NCBI GenBank assembly: GCA_003049485.1
Contig: PYST01000329.1
Location: 1 to 42,628, forward strand
DNA: 42,628 bases
Direction: 5' to 3'
DNA from: Ophioceras dolichostomum
Lineage: Eukaryota; Ascomycota; Sordariomycetes; Magnaporthales; Ophioceraceae
Part shown: piece by piece, positions 10,998 to 21,821 of the stretch
Layout of the letters: each line of letters opens with the position of its first letter
Position numbering within the stretch: position 1 is the first letter of the stretch
Notes under the pieces: generated by a model
Databases searched by the model: none
The model's input: the letters and a program-made list of their open reading frames with translations, nothing else
Told to the model about the DNA's origin: nothing
Made by a program: the position numbers and the translations under genes

Positions 10998-13084
10998 ATG
11001 GCAGATGCCGCCTCGTCAGCGACGGCGACGGAAACGGAGAACACACCGCTGCTCCCGACTGCCTCCGAGTCCGCGAGCGCGTCTACCCCCTCCGAGCCAC
11101 GTCCACTCTCGAAACGCTCGGTGACCTTCAACGCGAATCCAGTCTCGAGAACCATCGAACCAGAACCCCGCCAACACCAGCCCCGGAGACGACCACCAGC
11201 CGATGGCTCCCAAAGCGCCATGAGCACCGGTAACGTGGCCGCGGGCCCGCCCATGCTCGCAGCCCTGAACTCCAAACTCCGCCGGCGCGGCTCCCAGGGT
11301 ACTATCGGCCCATATGGTACCGGCGGCGGGGCCAGCGCGGCGGGCAACACTGGCAACGCCGCCGGCCTCCTGCCTGTGCCCGGCGGCATGGGCACGCCTG
11401 GCGGAGCAACTCCGAAGATGGGCCCTCAGAGGAGCACCAAGAACGCGCAGAAGCTGAAGCTCTTGCCGACCCCCGAAATCGGCGACGATGGGGCAGACGA
11501 GGAGAGCGGGCGCGACGTCTACAGCCAATACACCAGGATCAAGGACCCAACCGCTCGGCGCGATGCCGCCCGTCTCGGAAAGGCAGATCGCGACCGCCTC
11601 CCGCGCGTGACGGCATACTGCACCGCAAACCGGTACCAGATGGACGGACTCATGCGCTTCCTCAAGGGCAGTCGTGGAAGGGCCAAGGGTGCAAACCCAA
11701 AGCTCATCGACGAGTGTATATATACTCCATATTGCTACAGAGACAACCCTCCACCACCGCGATACTCAATACGTGGAAGCGCCAACACTGGCGTCTCGTC
11801 CGGACACGGCGGCCTCGGTCTTCGCGGGATTCGCACACAAGACACCCCCGTGGTACCCAGCGAGCCCTCTCCAGCCCAGGCTCATGGGCAGGATCGACGA
11901 GATTCTGCGGGCGAAGGTGAGATGGAGTCGCCCACGTTTAGACTCCAAGAAGACCTGATAGACCTCTCACGACCCACCGAAAGCAACGACCACGGCCAAG
12001 GCCACGGCGACGGAGAGAGCGCAGGCGAGCGTATTGGCAACGGCAGCAGTGACCTGGCCGGCCAAGAAGCCGCCGTGGCAGCGGCGGTGATGGCGCAGCA
12101 TGCCGACATACACGGCGACCTTGCGGACGAGCGGTCCCCGCGGCCCGCGGACTTCGACATCCACGTGCACACACCCGAGGTGTTCCTGTTCGACTACGGC
12201 GTGGTGGTCATATGGGGCATGACGACGCAGCAGGAGGCTCGGTTCCTCAAGGAGATCGCCAAGTTCGAGACGGAGAAGCTGGCGGCCGAAGAGGTGGAGA
12301 CCGAGTACTTCAACTTCTACTACACAAGCGAGTACCAGCCCAGAATATACAACGACTTCATCACGCTCAGGGACAAGAACAACTACATGACCAAGCTGGC
12401 CATCTCTCACGCTTTGGCGCAGAGTGTCAAGGTAGGAGCTACGCCTCCCTCCCTCCCTCCTCTCTCCACTCTTCACTTCTCCTCACTCACTCCCTTTTCT
12501 TCACCTCTACTATTACAAAACATGCGCTTACCCACCAACAACGAAAAACACAGACATCTCTATTCGAAGAGCTCATCGCCTCAACAATCGACACCTGCAA
12601 AGACATCCCCACGCAGATCGCGCTCACGGGCAAGATCGCGCTCAGCCGGACGCAGATCAACATGCAGATCGGCGAGCTCTTCATCCTGCGCATCAGCATC
12701 CACCTCAACGGCTCCGTGCTCGACACGCCCGAGCTCTTCTGGGTCGAGCCGCAGCTGGAGCCCGTCTACCAGGCCGTCCGGTCCTACCTCGAGATGGACC
12801 AACGCGTCGGCCTACTGACCGAGCGCCTAGACGTCATCGCCGACCTGCTGGCGGTGCTCAAGGACCAGCTCAGCCACGGCCATGGGGAGAAGCTGGAGTG
12901 GATAGGTACGGAAAAGAAAAACCTGCATCTCATGCCTATTTGTGTGTTTATGTGTTCTTAGGAGAGTTCTCTGATAGCTAACGGCATACTGCTTTTTTTT
13001 CCTGCAGTAATCGTACTCATCGCGGCCGAGATCCTCGTCGCAGCTGTAAATATAGTTGTAGACCTGTACGCCGGTGTTGACTGA
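10998..13084 (+). CDS. DUF155 (RMD1/RMD8/Sif2-type) protein, 620 aa
   Basis: Model: join(10998-12431, 12554-12905, 13008-13084), with introns of 122 and 102 bp and 621 codons including the stop. The ATG sits in CAACAGCCATGG. Residues 1 to about 190 are Pro/Ala/Ser/Gly-rich and probably disordered. A conserved block RVTAYCTANRYQMDGLMRFL lies near 203-222. After another disordered stretch the DUF155 core begins near 390 (EVFLFDYGVVVIWGMT), continues through FYYTSEYQPRIYNDFITL, and spans the first intron to LFVL-type helices (QIGELFILRISIHLNG, LFWVEPQLEPVY). The protein ends in a hydrophobic helix (VIVLIAAEILVAAVNIVVDL), as in yeast Rmd1/Rmd8 and fission-yeast Sif2 relatives. The family is linked genetically to meiotic nuclear division (Rmd) or Sad1 interaction (Sif2); its biochemical role is not established. 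It is convergent with the HMG gene. Confidence 0.88.
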
Positions 13085-13954
13085 ATCGGACAGTCAGGGG
13101 GGCCAGAACAAAAAAACACAAGTCGGACGGACGGGCGGACAGAACAGACAAAGAGACAGACAGACAGGGCGAAACTACGCCGCCGATCGATAAGGCAGAC
13201 GATTGGTTGCCCAAACTTGGCTTTTCTATCTTGTGTGTATTTATCCTTGCTTTGAGGATAGGTGGCCCTACAAGATGAAAGCTTGTGTGTGGCTCGATCT
13301 TAAGGGACCATCATAGCACTTGTATAAAACCAATAGTTGGCGATACCTTCTTTGAAATATGGGGGTGTCGGTTCACCAATCTCGTAACCTACGGAGAAAA
13401 CCGAAGCGTGCGCCCAAAGGTACTCATGAACGGCAAGACGAAGAGCTGCTAGCAATGCAGTAACCCTAGTCGAAGGGTAGATTCCCGAACGCAGGAATCA
13501 GCAAGGAGGACCAGTCAAGTTACAAAAGTCAACAACGATTGCGGCGGTCCATCGTTTTGCAGCCCGGGTACATAGCTTTCAGGCAGCCAGGCAACATTGG
13601 TCGATGTTCGCAACGATTCTGTCAACCGAAAATTCTAGAATACAGATAAAAGAAGCGTTGAACGAGCGCGGAGCCTCCCCTCCCACAACGCATCAGTATC
13701 AATAAGAGAAATAAATATTCCACTATATCCCTTTTGTTCGCTTTCCCTTCCATGACCCAAACATACGCCAAAAACGCCCCATAAGCCTTCTCGTCTCCAT
13801 CGCCAACGGTTTCTCTCGCACTTAATAGCCTAAACCAGCCAGATCTCAACATCGTTGTGCCGGACTCGGTCCATCTCTAGAGAGCCAACCACAACGCTGC
13901 CGGGGCAAACGAATTTGACTAGACGCCGGCACACGCGACCCCATAGAAGGGCAC
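13085..13954. other. Convergent intergenic region
   Basis: This is the 3' flank of the DUF155 gene and of the HMG gene. It contains an AGACAGACAGAC-rich tract (about 13130-13170). A 76-codon open frame on the minus strand (13622-13852) is rich in hydrophobic residues but matches no family I know and lacks coding bias. No gene is called. Confidence 0.5.
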
Positions 13955-14164
13955 CTAACCAGGTCCCGGCCAGTCCTGATCTTCTTCTTCTCCTTCTTCT
14001 TCTTCATCTTCCTCCTCGTCTCCCGCTACACCGCCACCACCACCATCATCATCGTCCTCCTCCTCCTCCTCCTCTTCCCCCTCTTCCCCCTCTTCCTCCT
14101 CATCCTCCTCCTCCTCTACGATCCTCTCCAGCCGCTGCTCCGCCGTACCGGGAACGACCCAGTC
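13955..14164 (-). other. In-frame acidic extension downstream of the HMG gene stop
   Basis: Directly after the TAG at 14165-14167 the same frame stays open for 69 further codons, to a TAG at 13955-13957. It begins DWVVPGTAEQRLERIV, runs into Glu/Asp-rich and Gly-rich tracts, and ends EEEDQDWPGPG. An acidic tail is typical of HMG-box proteins, so this could be the ancestral C-terminus cut off by a nonsense change or a base-call error. It could also be a readthrough extension, or 3' UTR with a chance purine-rich frame. The AG of the stop could serve as a splice acceptor (…GAGTAG|GACTGG), but no good donor lies upstream. Confidence 0.45.
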
Positions 14165-15487
14165 CTACTCGGCGCGCTCCGCGGGCGTGGCCGTCCCGGC
14201 CTCGGCATCCGCCTCCGTGTCATCATAGTTGCCCATCTCGACGTCCTCATCCGCCGCTTGTTTGCGGCTGCTGCCGCTGGTAGGCTTCTCAGCGTCGGCA
14301 TCAGCATCAGCATCAGCACCGGCATCGGCGTCAGCATCAGCATCGGCATCGGCATCGGCCTCAGCCTCCATCTCCGCGTCCTCGTCATCTGCCGCTGTCT
14401 TCTCGACCTTGACGACGGGCGGTGTGTCGGCGCTGGCGGCGGCAGTGGCGGTTGAGGAGGCGGCGCCTCTCTTGGCAGAAAAAGCGTCCTTCTCCTTCTG
14501 GTACTTGGCCAGCTCCTTCTCGTATCGCGCCTGGAACTCGGCCTTCTCCGCCTCAGGAAGGTCTTTCCACCCGCGGGCGAGCTCCTCGTCGATGCTAGGC
14601 CCAGCGTCCTCCTCCTTCTCTTTCTCCTTGCCCTTGTCCTTCTCCTTCTCTTTCTCCTTGCCCTTGTCCTTGTCTTTGCCGCCTTCCTCTGCGTCATCGT
14701 CATCACCATCATCATCCTTCTTATCTTTCTCGTTTGCCGCTGCGTCTTCTGTGTTGTTGTTTTCGTCGTCCGCCTTCTGATGCTGCTGCTTCTTCTTCTC
14801 CGCCGCCGCAGCCGCCTTCTCCTTGGCCTTTGCCTCTAGTCCGGGACGGTTCTCGTTGCAGAATAGCTCGAACGCGTTGCTGGGCTTCTTGGGCGGGCGC
14901 GAGGAGGACGAGCCGCCTCCGCCGTTGGCGTGCGCGGAGAAGACGTCTGACACGGGAGAAGCGGCTTGGGCGCCGCCTGCGGTCTGGCCGAGGATCGAGG
15001 AGCCGCCGCCGCCGCCGCCGGTGCCGCCTTCCATGCCTTGGATGATGGAGGGCTTCCTGTGGCCCCGCTTGGTCCGCAGAGGCTTCTCCTTAGGCTATGG
15101 GGTAGAGAGGAAAAGAAAAGTTAGACAAACACGCTGACCTCCTCCAACTAACCCATTGCGCGGCGCCCCGAAACCCATCGTAGATGCACAACTTACTGTA
15201 GGCGGGGGGCTTGGGCTACCCTCGGAATCTTCGACGTTGGGGCTTATGCGTTTCGCAAGCTGCTCCAGGAGAAACGCGCGCTCGATCCGCAACTTCTCGG
15301 CCTGGCGACGGAGGCGGGAGAGGCGTAGACGCGCGGCATCGTTCGCCTCTTCGACCTCGGCGGTCCGCTGCTTCAGCTGGATGCATTTGCGACGGTAGGC
15401 CTCCTCGATGGACGGCGCGGGAGCGAAGCTGGCCGCGCTGGCTGAATCGTCGGAAGAAGATGGCTGGTCAGTTGTTGGCGACTCCAT
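14165..15487 (-). CDS. Nhp10-like HMG-box protein, probable INO80 complex subunit, 406 aa
   Basis: Model: complement(14165-15094, 15197-15487), with a 102-bp intron GTAAGT..ATAG and 407 codons. The start at 15487 has the context CACAACATGGAG; an ATG at 15511 would add eight residues. Residues 20-85 form a coiled coil (EEAYRRKCIQLKQRTAEVEE, then RIERAFLLEQLAKR), followed by SPSPPPTPKEKPLRTKRGHR. This arrangement is typical of the fungal Nhp10 / INO80-subunit family, which binds nucleosomal or linker DNA. HMG-box helix 1 is RPPKKPSNAFELFCNENRP (about 163-181). Helices 2-3 appear only at about 264-302 (IDEELARGWKDLPEAEKAEF, YEKELAKYQ), separated by a charged low-complexity insert of about 75 residues. 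The C-terminus is acidic, with Ala-Asp repeats. It is divergent from CCT8. The INO80 assignment rests on the coiled coil plus HMG layout. Confidence 0.75.
14291..14370. repeat. GCATCA/GCATCG tandem repeat coding for Ala-Asp
   Basis: Degenerate tandem six-base units (GCATCA, GCATCG, GCGTCA) read on the minus strand as the (Ala-Asp)n tail of the HMG protein. Such a repeat is prone to length change in steps of two residues. Confidence 0.85.
14611..14670. repeat. 30-bp tandem duplication inside the HMG-box insert
   Basis: Bases 14611-14640 and 14641-14670 match at 29 of 30 positions. On the minus strand each unit encodes a Lys/Glu-rich decapeptide of the type KDKGKEKEKE. The length is a multiple of three, so the duplication keeps the HMG frame open. 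Confidence 0.9.
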
Positions 15488-16189
15488 GTTGTGAGGTGTG
15501 ATGAACTTCATGTTGTGAGATGTGACGAGAGGAGATCGTAACCGCAATGACGAGAAGAAGAGGGCGATTTTAATTGGGAGACCAGAGCAACCGCTGAGAA
15601 AGATAGACTGGCTGGGACGGCTGGGCTGGTGGTAATGACGATGTTGTTTGCCTCACTCGGCAGCTGGACTGCAGCTGGGGTGGAGAGGGCTGGAAGAACA
15701 GCAACTCAACTTACAGGGTGCCATGGCGAATTTCTTTTTACTGGTGGCGCACCCGAAATAGAGTAGGCGATAAATGCGAGGCCTCAATCCCAGTTAGCGC
15801 TGTCCTGCACGAAACTGCAATTCACCACACAGGGCCAAGACGCGACGCAAAAGAAAAAACGTCTGCGGCTGAGGCGATCGTCACAGCTGTTGCGCGGTGA
15901 TGTGGTGGTCCTGGCACCATGATGAGATCCACCGGTGCGCCCTGTAACCAACCGATAGCTCAGGTAATAGGGGACCCCACTCTCCTGGCTTGGGGGTTTC
16001 GGGCTATCAAAATTGCGAAACACCTGTTGATTGGCTGGAGAATTTGTTACCCACCTCTCAAGGCTGCTGCGATTGTTTTCGAGAGCTCCCGCTTGTGATG
16101 AAGTCACGGTAGCGTGTCATCAACATCGCCCTCGATTTTCTCGACAGAGCTCAACTGGTAGTGAAATCGCAGCATCTAGCACAGTCATT
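15488..16189. promoter_or_regulatory. Bidirectional promoter between the HMG gene and CCT8
   Basis: This 702-bp region separates the divergent starts at 15487 (-) and 16190 (+). An inverted CCAAT box (ATTGG) lies at 16030-16034, about 160 bp before the CCT8 ATG. No TATA element is obvious. The divergent layout of two housekeeping genes suggests shared promoter control, which is an inference. Confidence 0.55.
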
Positions 16190-18274
16190 ATGTCTCTCAG
16201 CATACCAGGCGCCCCTAACGCCGGCCTTTTCAAAGGCGGCTATAACAAGTACGTCACCCCAAGTCGCGATATATGGAGGGGCGGGAAGCCATCCGTGACC
16301 GCCTAGCTAATGTACCCCCCACCACCCATCCTCCAGCTACGATTCTGAAGATGGAGCCGTCCTGCGGAACATCGACGCCTGCCGTGCCATCTCGTCGACC
16401 GTCCAGACGTCTCTCGGACCATACGGACGCAACAAGATCGTCATCAACCACCTGCAGAAGATGATCCTGACCTCCGACGCCGCCACGATCCTGCGCGAGC
16501 TCGACGTCGTGCACCCGGCCGCGAAGCTGCTGGTCATGGCCAGCCAGCAGCAAGATGCCGAGATGGGCGACGGGACTAACCTGGTGATCATCCTCGCGGG
16601 CGAGCTGCTGCGCAAGGCTGAGGAGCTGCTGCGCATGGGCCTGAAGACGGCCGACATCGTGACGGGCTACGAGCGGGCACAGAACTTCGCCCTCAAGGAG
16701 CTGGAGGAACTCTCGGTCGACAAGGTCGAGGACGTCAAGTCCGAGGAGGAGCTGAGCAAAGGCCTGCGCACCGTCATCGCCAGCAAGCAGAACGGCAACG
16801 AGGAGTTCCTCGCCGACCTGGTGGCGGAGGCCGTCCTGGCCGTGCTGCCCAACAACCCGGCCAATTTCAACGTCGACAACATCCGCGTCGTCAAGATCAT
16901 GGGCGGCAGCCTGGAGCAGAGCCGTGTCGTGCGCGGCATGGTGTTCCCCAAGGAGCCGAACGGGTCGGTCAAGAAGGCGCGCAAGGCGAAAGTCGGCGTC
17001 TTCACCTGCGCCATCGACATCAGCCAGACCGAGACGAAAGGGACGGTGCTGCTCAAGACGGCGAAGGAGATGCTCGACTTCGGCAAGGGCGAGGAGGCGC
17101 AGCTCGAGGCCGCCATCAAGCAGCTGCACGACGTCGGCCTGCGCGTCGTGGTCGCCGGCTCCACCGTCGGCGAGCTGGCGCTGCACTACCTCAACCGGTA
17201 CGGCATCCTCGTCATCAAGATCCTCAGCAAGTTCGAGCTGAGGAGGGTGTGCCGCGTCGTGGGCGCCACGCCGCTGGCGCGGCTGGGCGCGCCGATGCCC
17301 GACGAGATGGGCAACATCGACGTCGTGGAGACCATCGAGATCGGCGGCGACCGCGTCACCGTCTTCAGGCAGGAGGACGAGCAGACCCGCACCGCCACCC
17401 TGGTCCTGCGCGGCGCCACCCAGAACTACCTGGACGACGTCGAGCGCGCCGTGGACGACGGCGTCAACGTCGTCAAGGCCATCACCAAAGACCCCAGGCT
17501 CGTGCCCGGCGCTGGATCAACGGAGATTCAGCTCGTGGAGAGATTACAGGCCTTCGGAGACAAGACGGCTGGTCTTTCCCAGTACTCGATCAAGAAGTTT
17601 GGCGAGGCCTTTGAGGTCGTCCCCCGGACGATCGCTGAGAGTGCCGGTCTGGATGCTACGGAGGTGCTCAGCAGGCTATACGCCGCTGCGCACAAGAGGG
17701 AGGAGTGGACCACCGGTGTTGATATCGAGGTATGTCTAGCTCCTACCTATTTGTCCAACTTCCTTGCCCTCGCTTTCCCCTTAAGCGACACTAGACAAAT
17801 CATGATCCTAACACTTTCCCCAGAACGAGAATGGCAGCGGCACTCTGGACGCGAAGGAGGAGGGCATCCTGGATCTCCTCGTCACCAAGCAGTGGGCCAT
17901 CAAGCTGGCCACCGAGGCCGCCCGAACGGTTCTCTCTGTCGACCAGATCATCGTTGCAAGGCAAGCAGGCGGTCCAAAGCCTCCAGGACAGAACCCAGTA
18001 AGTTTGTACCTTATTCTTCTTCCCTTCCTCTCTCACGGAATCACCCGTCTATCCCTCTCGCTTTTGCTCTCTTTCTTGCCCTCCGATTGTATGCCGATGG
18101 ACATCGACATCATCAGCACCAAGCCCTTCCCACAGCCCCCATTTATTCCCACACTCTATCCATCTAGTCATCTATCCAGCCATCCCTCCCCATAATCACC
18201 ACAGGGGGTTTCCTTTGTAATACTAACTCGAGCGCGTCTTTGCACAACTACTTCAGAACTGGGACGAGGACTAG
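16190..18274 (+). CDS. CCT8: CCT8, theta subunit of the TCP-1 ring chaperonin, 547 aa
   Basis: Model: join(16190-16248, 16337-17729, 17824-17997, 18257-18274), with introns of 88, 94 and 259 bp and 548 codons. CCT is the cytosolic two-ring ATP-driven chaperonin that folds actin, tubulin and WD-repeat proteins; theta is one of its eight different subunits. The N-terminus MSLSIPGAPNAGLFKGGYN is followed by the equatorial SLGPYGRNKIVIN (about 45-57) and the nucleotide-binding GDGTN (97-101). The apical domain includes KIMGGSLEQSRVVRGMVF. The returning equatorial part has LVPGAGSTEIQL, and the end is GPKPPGQNPNWDED, characteristic of theta. The length matches known CCT8 proteins (about 548-568 aa). 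The last exon is only 18 nt (NWDED and stop). Its intron is the longest in the gene and has a good branch site, ATACTAAC, near 18221. It is divergent from the HMG gene. Confidence 0.95.
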
Positions 18275-20056
18275 GCGAAAGAAACCAAAATGCTACGGCA
18301 GCAAAAACGCGCGCATAAAAACAGGGGCAAAAACGAATGGGGGAAGAGGCCGGCGTAAAGAGACGGCATATGCGGGGCGGGCGGGCGTTCGGTGCTACCC
18401 TGAAAGCAGCTTTTTTTTTCTCCCACTGATGATACATGGATTGTGCGGTGTGCTCATCACGTTCGCATCGGAACTTCGTTCGTTGGAGAATACTTTCCCA
18501 GAAAGAGCATTTCTTGCGAAAACCCCGACTCTTTAATCCTCAGCTTCCTTTACGCCTCGCATCAAGGAGAGGTAGAGGAGGAGTTCCAAGGACCTCATCA
18601 CAGTTCCCACGACCCTCTTTCAAGCGTGTGACAGTTTGATTCTCTGTTCAGTGGTCCTCTCTCTGTCCATCTCCCCACGCTTGCTGCGACTCTACGCCAA
18701 CGTACATGTGCTTCTACATATGCAGTCCTGCCCACGTATACAACTTCAACTACATACAATTACGACTGCCCAAGACACTTATTCACCACTTTTCCTCGTG
18801 ATATGTAGGACGTGCAGCGTGGTGGGACGACGTCGTAGGTACGGCCGACCGGCCAGCAGACCGGCCGCTACCGCGAGCGAGCGAGCGAGGAAGCAAGCCC
18901 GCGAGCCAGCTTGCTCGCTCTCGTATTGCGGGCCTTGCCAGACCCGACCTCTTCGAGTTTGCAACTATCCTCTTCGTGGGCGGTCCATACGGCCATGTGC
19001 TCCAATTTGTCAGAGGGGTTTGTTGATCAGCGTGGGCAACTCACTGCATTAGTCCTGAATCCTTATGACCGGCCACGTGCATACAACGTAGCATGGAGCC
19101 GCTGCAGAGTGTAGACAGCCAGAACCGGTCTGCCTGTCCCTGAGCACAACAGCAGCGTCGGCCGGCGGACCGGCAGTTATTGACATGACAAGACAGATAG
19201 ATGGATGGCTCTGGGGGCGGATGGTGGGTGGACCTTGAGGGCTGTCTCTCTTCTCTTTTGCTATTTCCCCTCTAGACTGGAGGCCGCCGGCGGCCACAAA
19301 GAGCGCGACGCCGGTGTTGTTGGGTCTACGTTATGTGTGCATGTCCCGAATCGGACGGGAGACGCAGTTTGACATCACGACAGTTGATCCATTTCCGGCC
19401 AGAGAGACAGACAGACGCCAACCTGCCTAGGTATGTAGGTACCTATTAGATCTGTATACATATGCCGTTGGTTTCATCGTCCCGCGTTTCAGTAGAAGAA
19501 GGGACGATGAAGTGATTCGGGATGATGGAGGAGCAACAGACCAGACAACACCGGACGACGTCGATCATTCGCATTTGCCCGGGCCGGCCTCGAACTTACG
19601 AAGCGTGAAAGTAGCCCAAGACAGTCTGTCTACTTTGGGAACGACGCAGCGCGAAAAAAACAACACAACCCCCTTTCTATCTGCATCTAGTCGTTAGTAT
19701 GCACGTGGTGCCCCTGAACGGGAATTGGGAAGCGAGGGGAAGGGGAAGGGAAGCGAAGTCAAGAAGAGCCTTTTATCCGATTACTTCATTAGCTTCAAAA
19801 AGCCACATGGTCTGTCGGGAGACGAGACAACACCAAACCAAACCAGACAAGACCAGACCAGACGGGAACACAAACGGGAAAGTACAAGCAAGGCAAGCAA
19901 GCGGATAAAATCCCCGTTTTCAATCTATGTACAAATCTCCTATCCCCCTCGTGGATAGAGCCGGGCTGCCGGAGTCGCACAGGCGGGACTGGGACGGACA
20001 GACGGACGGGAAACGCGACCGACCCCGTGATGGACGGCCTGGCCGGGTGAAAAATG

Positions 20057-20082
20057 AAAAAAAAAAAAAAAAAAAAAAAAAA
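20057..20082. repeat. Poly-A tract, 26 nt
   Basis: An uninterrupted run of 26 A lies inside the gene-poor region. It could be a chance microsatellite or the tail of an old retroposed sequence. The flanks show no recognisable retroelement and no clear target-site duplication. Confidence 0.95.
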
Positions 20083-21709
20083 TTCGTCTGAAGATTGTTT
20101 TGGGAGATGGAGGCCTGTGCTTGACTTTCCCGTCCCGTTCCCCAGGCGGGCAATCTGAAGGATAGAGAAGGGAAGGGGAAAAAAAAAAGTCTGGGGAAGA
20201 TCCCGAAGGCATTTTGCCTGGCCTGGTTTGATCTGCCTTGTTCTTCCCGCTGCCTGTCTGTCTGTCTGGGTTGGGAAGAGTGAAAGACCCTGCGGATTTT
20301 CTTCATCACGTTCTGGTTGAAGTCTTCCCGTCTGTGCTGTCCTAGGAACCACGTCATGTAGATATCCGCTGGAGGATCTCGTGCGCGGAAAACTGGAGGT
20401 TCGTTGATTAGGTGTGCTCCAATATTTTAGAGATATTACTATCGCTGATGCTTTTCTGTTATAGGCCCGCAAGATGACATTGACACGAACCATTCCCAGA
20501 TGATGATGACAAGTGACAGCAGTGACAAGCACGCACAAACAATAATATCTCGCCGATTTTATGTATCTCAGGGTCCAGCTCCTCCCTCCCTCCGATCTCA
20601 TTACACGGTCAAGGTTGCACCCCGTTCGCGAACTGCACTAAGAGAAGAGAGCGAACCTTATACAGAGAGAACCTTTCGGCGCGTCCGTTGATCGTTATCT
20701 TCCTCCTTCTTGGGCCCCAAAGAAAACCGTTGAAGGAAGGGGGGGGGAAACGGTCGGTATTTGCAGGATGGGTAACCTTTGCCTGTCAGCAGCCAGCCAC
20801 CATTCTCAACAGCACCACCACCGGGGCAGCCGTTCCGGCCCAGACTCCATGTGTTCAACCAAGCTAGCTCGAAGCTGCACATCAATATTCCTCCGTAATC
20901 CGTGCCTGCACTCTCTCACGCACGTTATCAAGCAATCCTGTTTTTCTGTTTCCGGCAAACTTTTCTGCAGGAGGGAAAAAAAAAAGGAAACCAGAACCCT
21001 TGAAGCGTATTCCTGCAAGCTGCAGCTCCCTAGCTCCTCAGGAACAAATCGAATCATGCTATGCCGGTTTTGGCAGAATAAGTGCCAGGATATCGAATAT
21101 CACCTAGTGCTGAAAGCACTGAAGCTGCAGGTACAGCAGTCCCGAAGACGTTAGGCTGTGGGGGCCCTCCTTTGAGCTGGCCTGCAGAGTCGCATCTCGT
21201 GCCATTCTCCCCTGCGAGGCCTGCCCCCTCTTCCATCGCTGGTGGTCAAGCCGGTAGTGTTCGGTGTGTTAGCGGTGGACGGGTGGTGGGCTCTCTCTCG
21301 ACTCAACTGCTTGCAGGGTCACTAGGCCGAGTTCTCACTGATCAGCCACGAGAGGAGGAAGAAGCAAGACAAAAAAAAAAAAGCTCCGAACGGAACGGTC
21401 GTTTTGATGAGACATGCATGCAGAGGATCAATATTTGATGCCACCTATTTGTTCAACGGCTTCCGTCCGGCTTACATCCTCACTACTTTGTTTTACACGT
21501 GCCTGTCGGCATGTGAATCAAGAAGGAATTGAGCTGCTGGCTGGCCGGATCAAAGGCCGCCTTTCCTCTTTCCCCTCGCCTGTGAGTCTCGTGCCCCTGC
21601 CAGCAGGCATCGTCCGGAGACATGGAGGGGGGGGGGCAGAGAGAGAAAAGACGCCCAGGCTCAGGCTCAGGGACGAGAGATGAGGGAGAGATGGCTGTTG
21701 ATGATGATG

Positions 21710-21741
21710 AGGCCAGCCCAGCCAGCCAGCCCAGCCAGCCA
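21710..21741. repeat. CAGCC simple repeat
   Basis: A tract of repeated CCAGC/CCAG units, just upstream of the poly-T tract. No coding sense. Confidence 0.8.
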
Positions 21742-21796
21742 GGGGACGGAATGTGGGGGCTGAGTTTTGTGACGGGGTCATACCTGCAGTGCAGTG

Positions 21797-21821
21797 TTTT
21801 TTTTTTTTTTTTTTTTTTTTT
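21797..21821. repeat. Poly-T tract, 25 nt
   Basis: An uninterrupted run of 25 T, about 1.7 kb from the poly-A tract at 20057-20082 and opposite in base. The 1.7 kb between them is not obviously an element: I see no coding domain and no terminal repeats. Confidence 0.95.
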
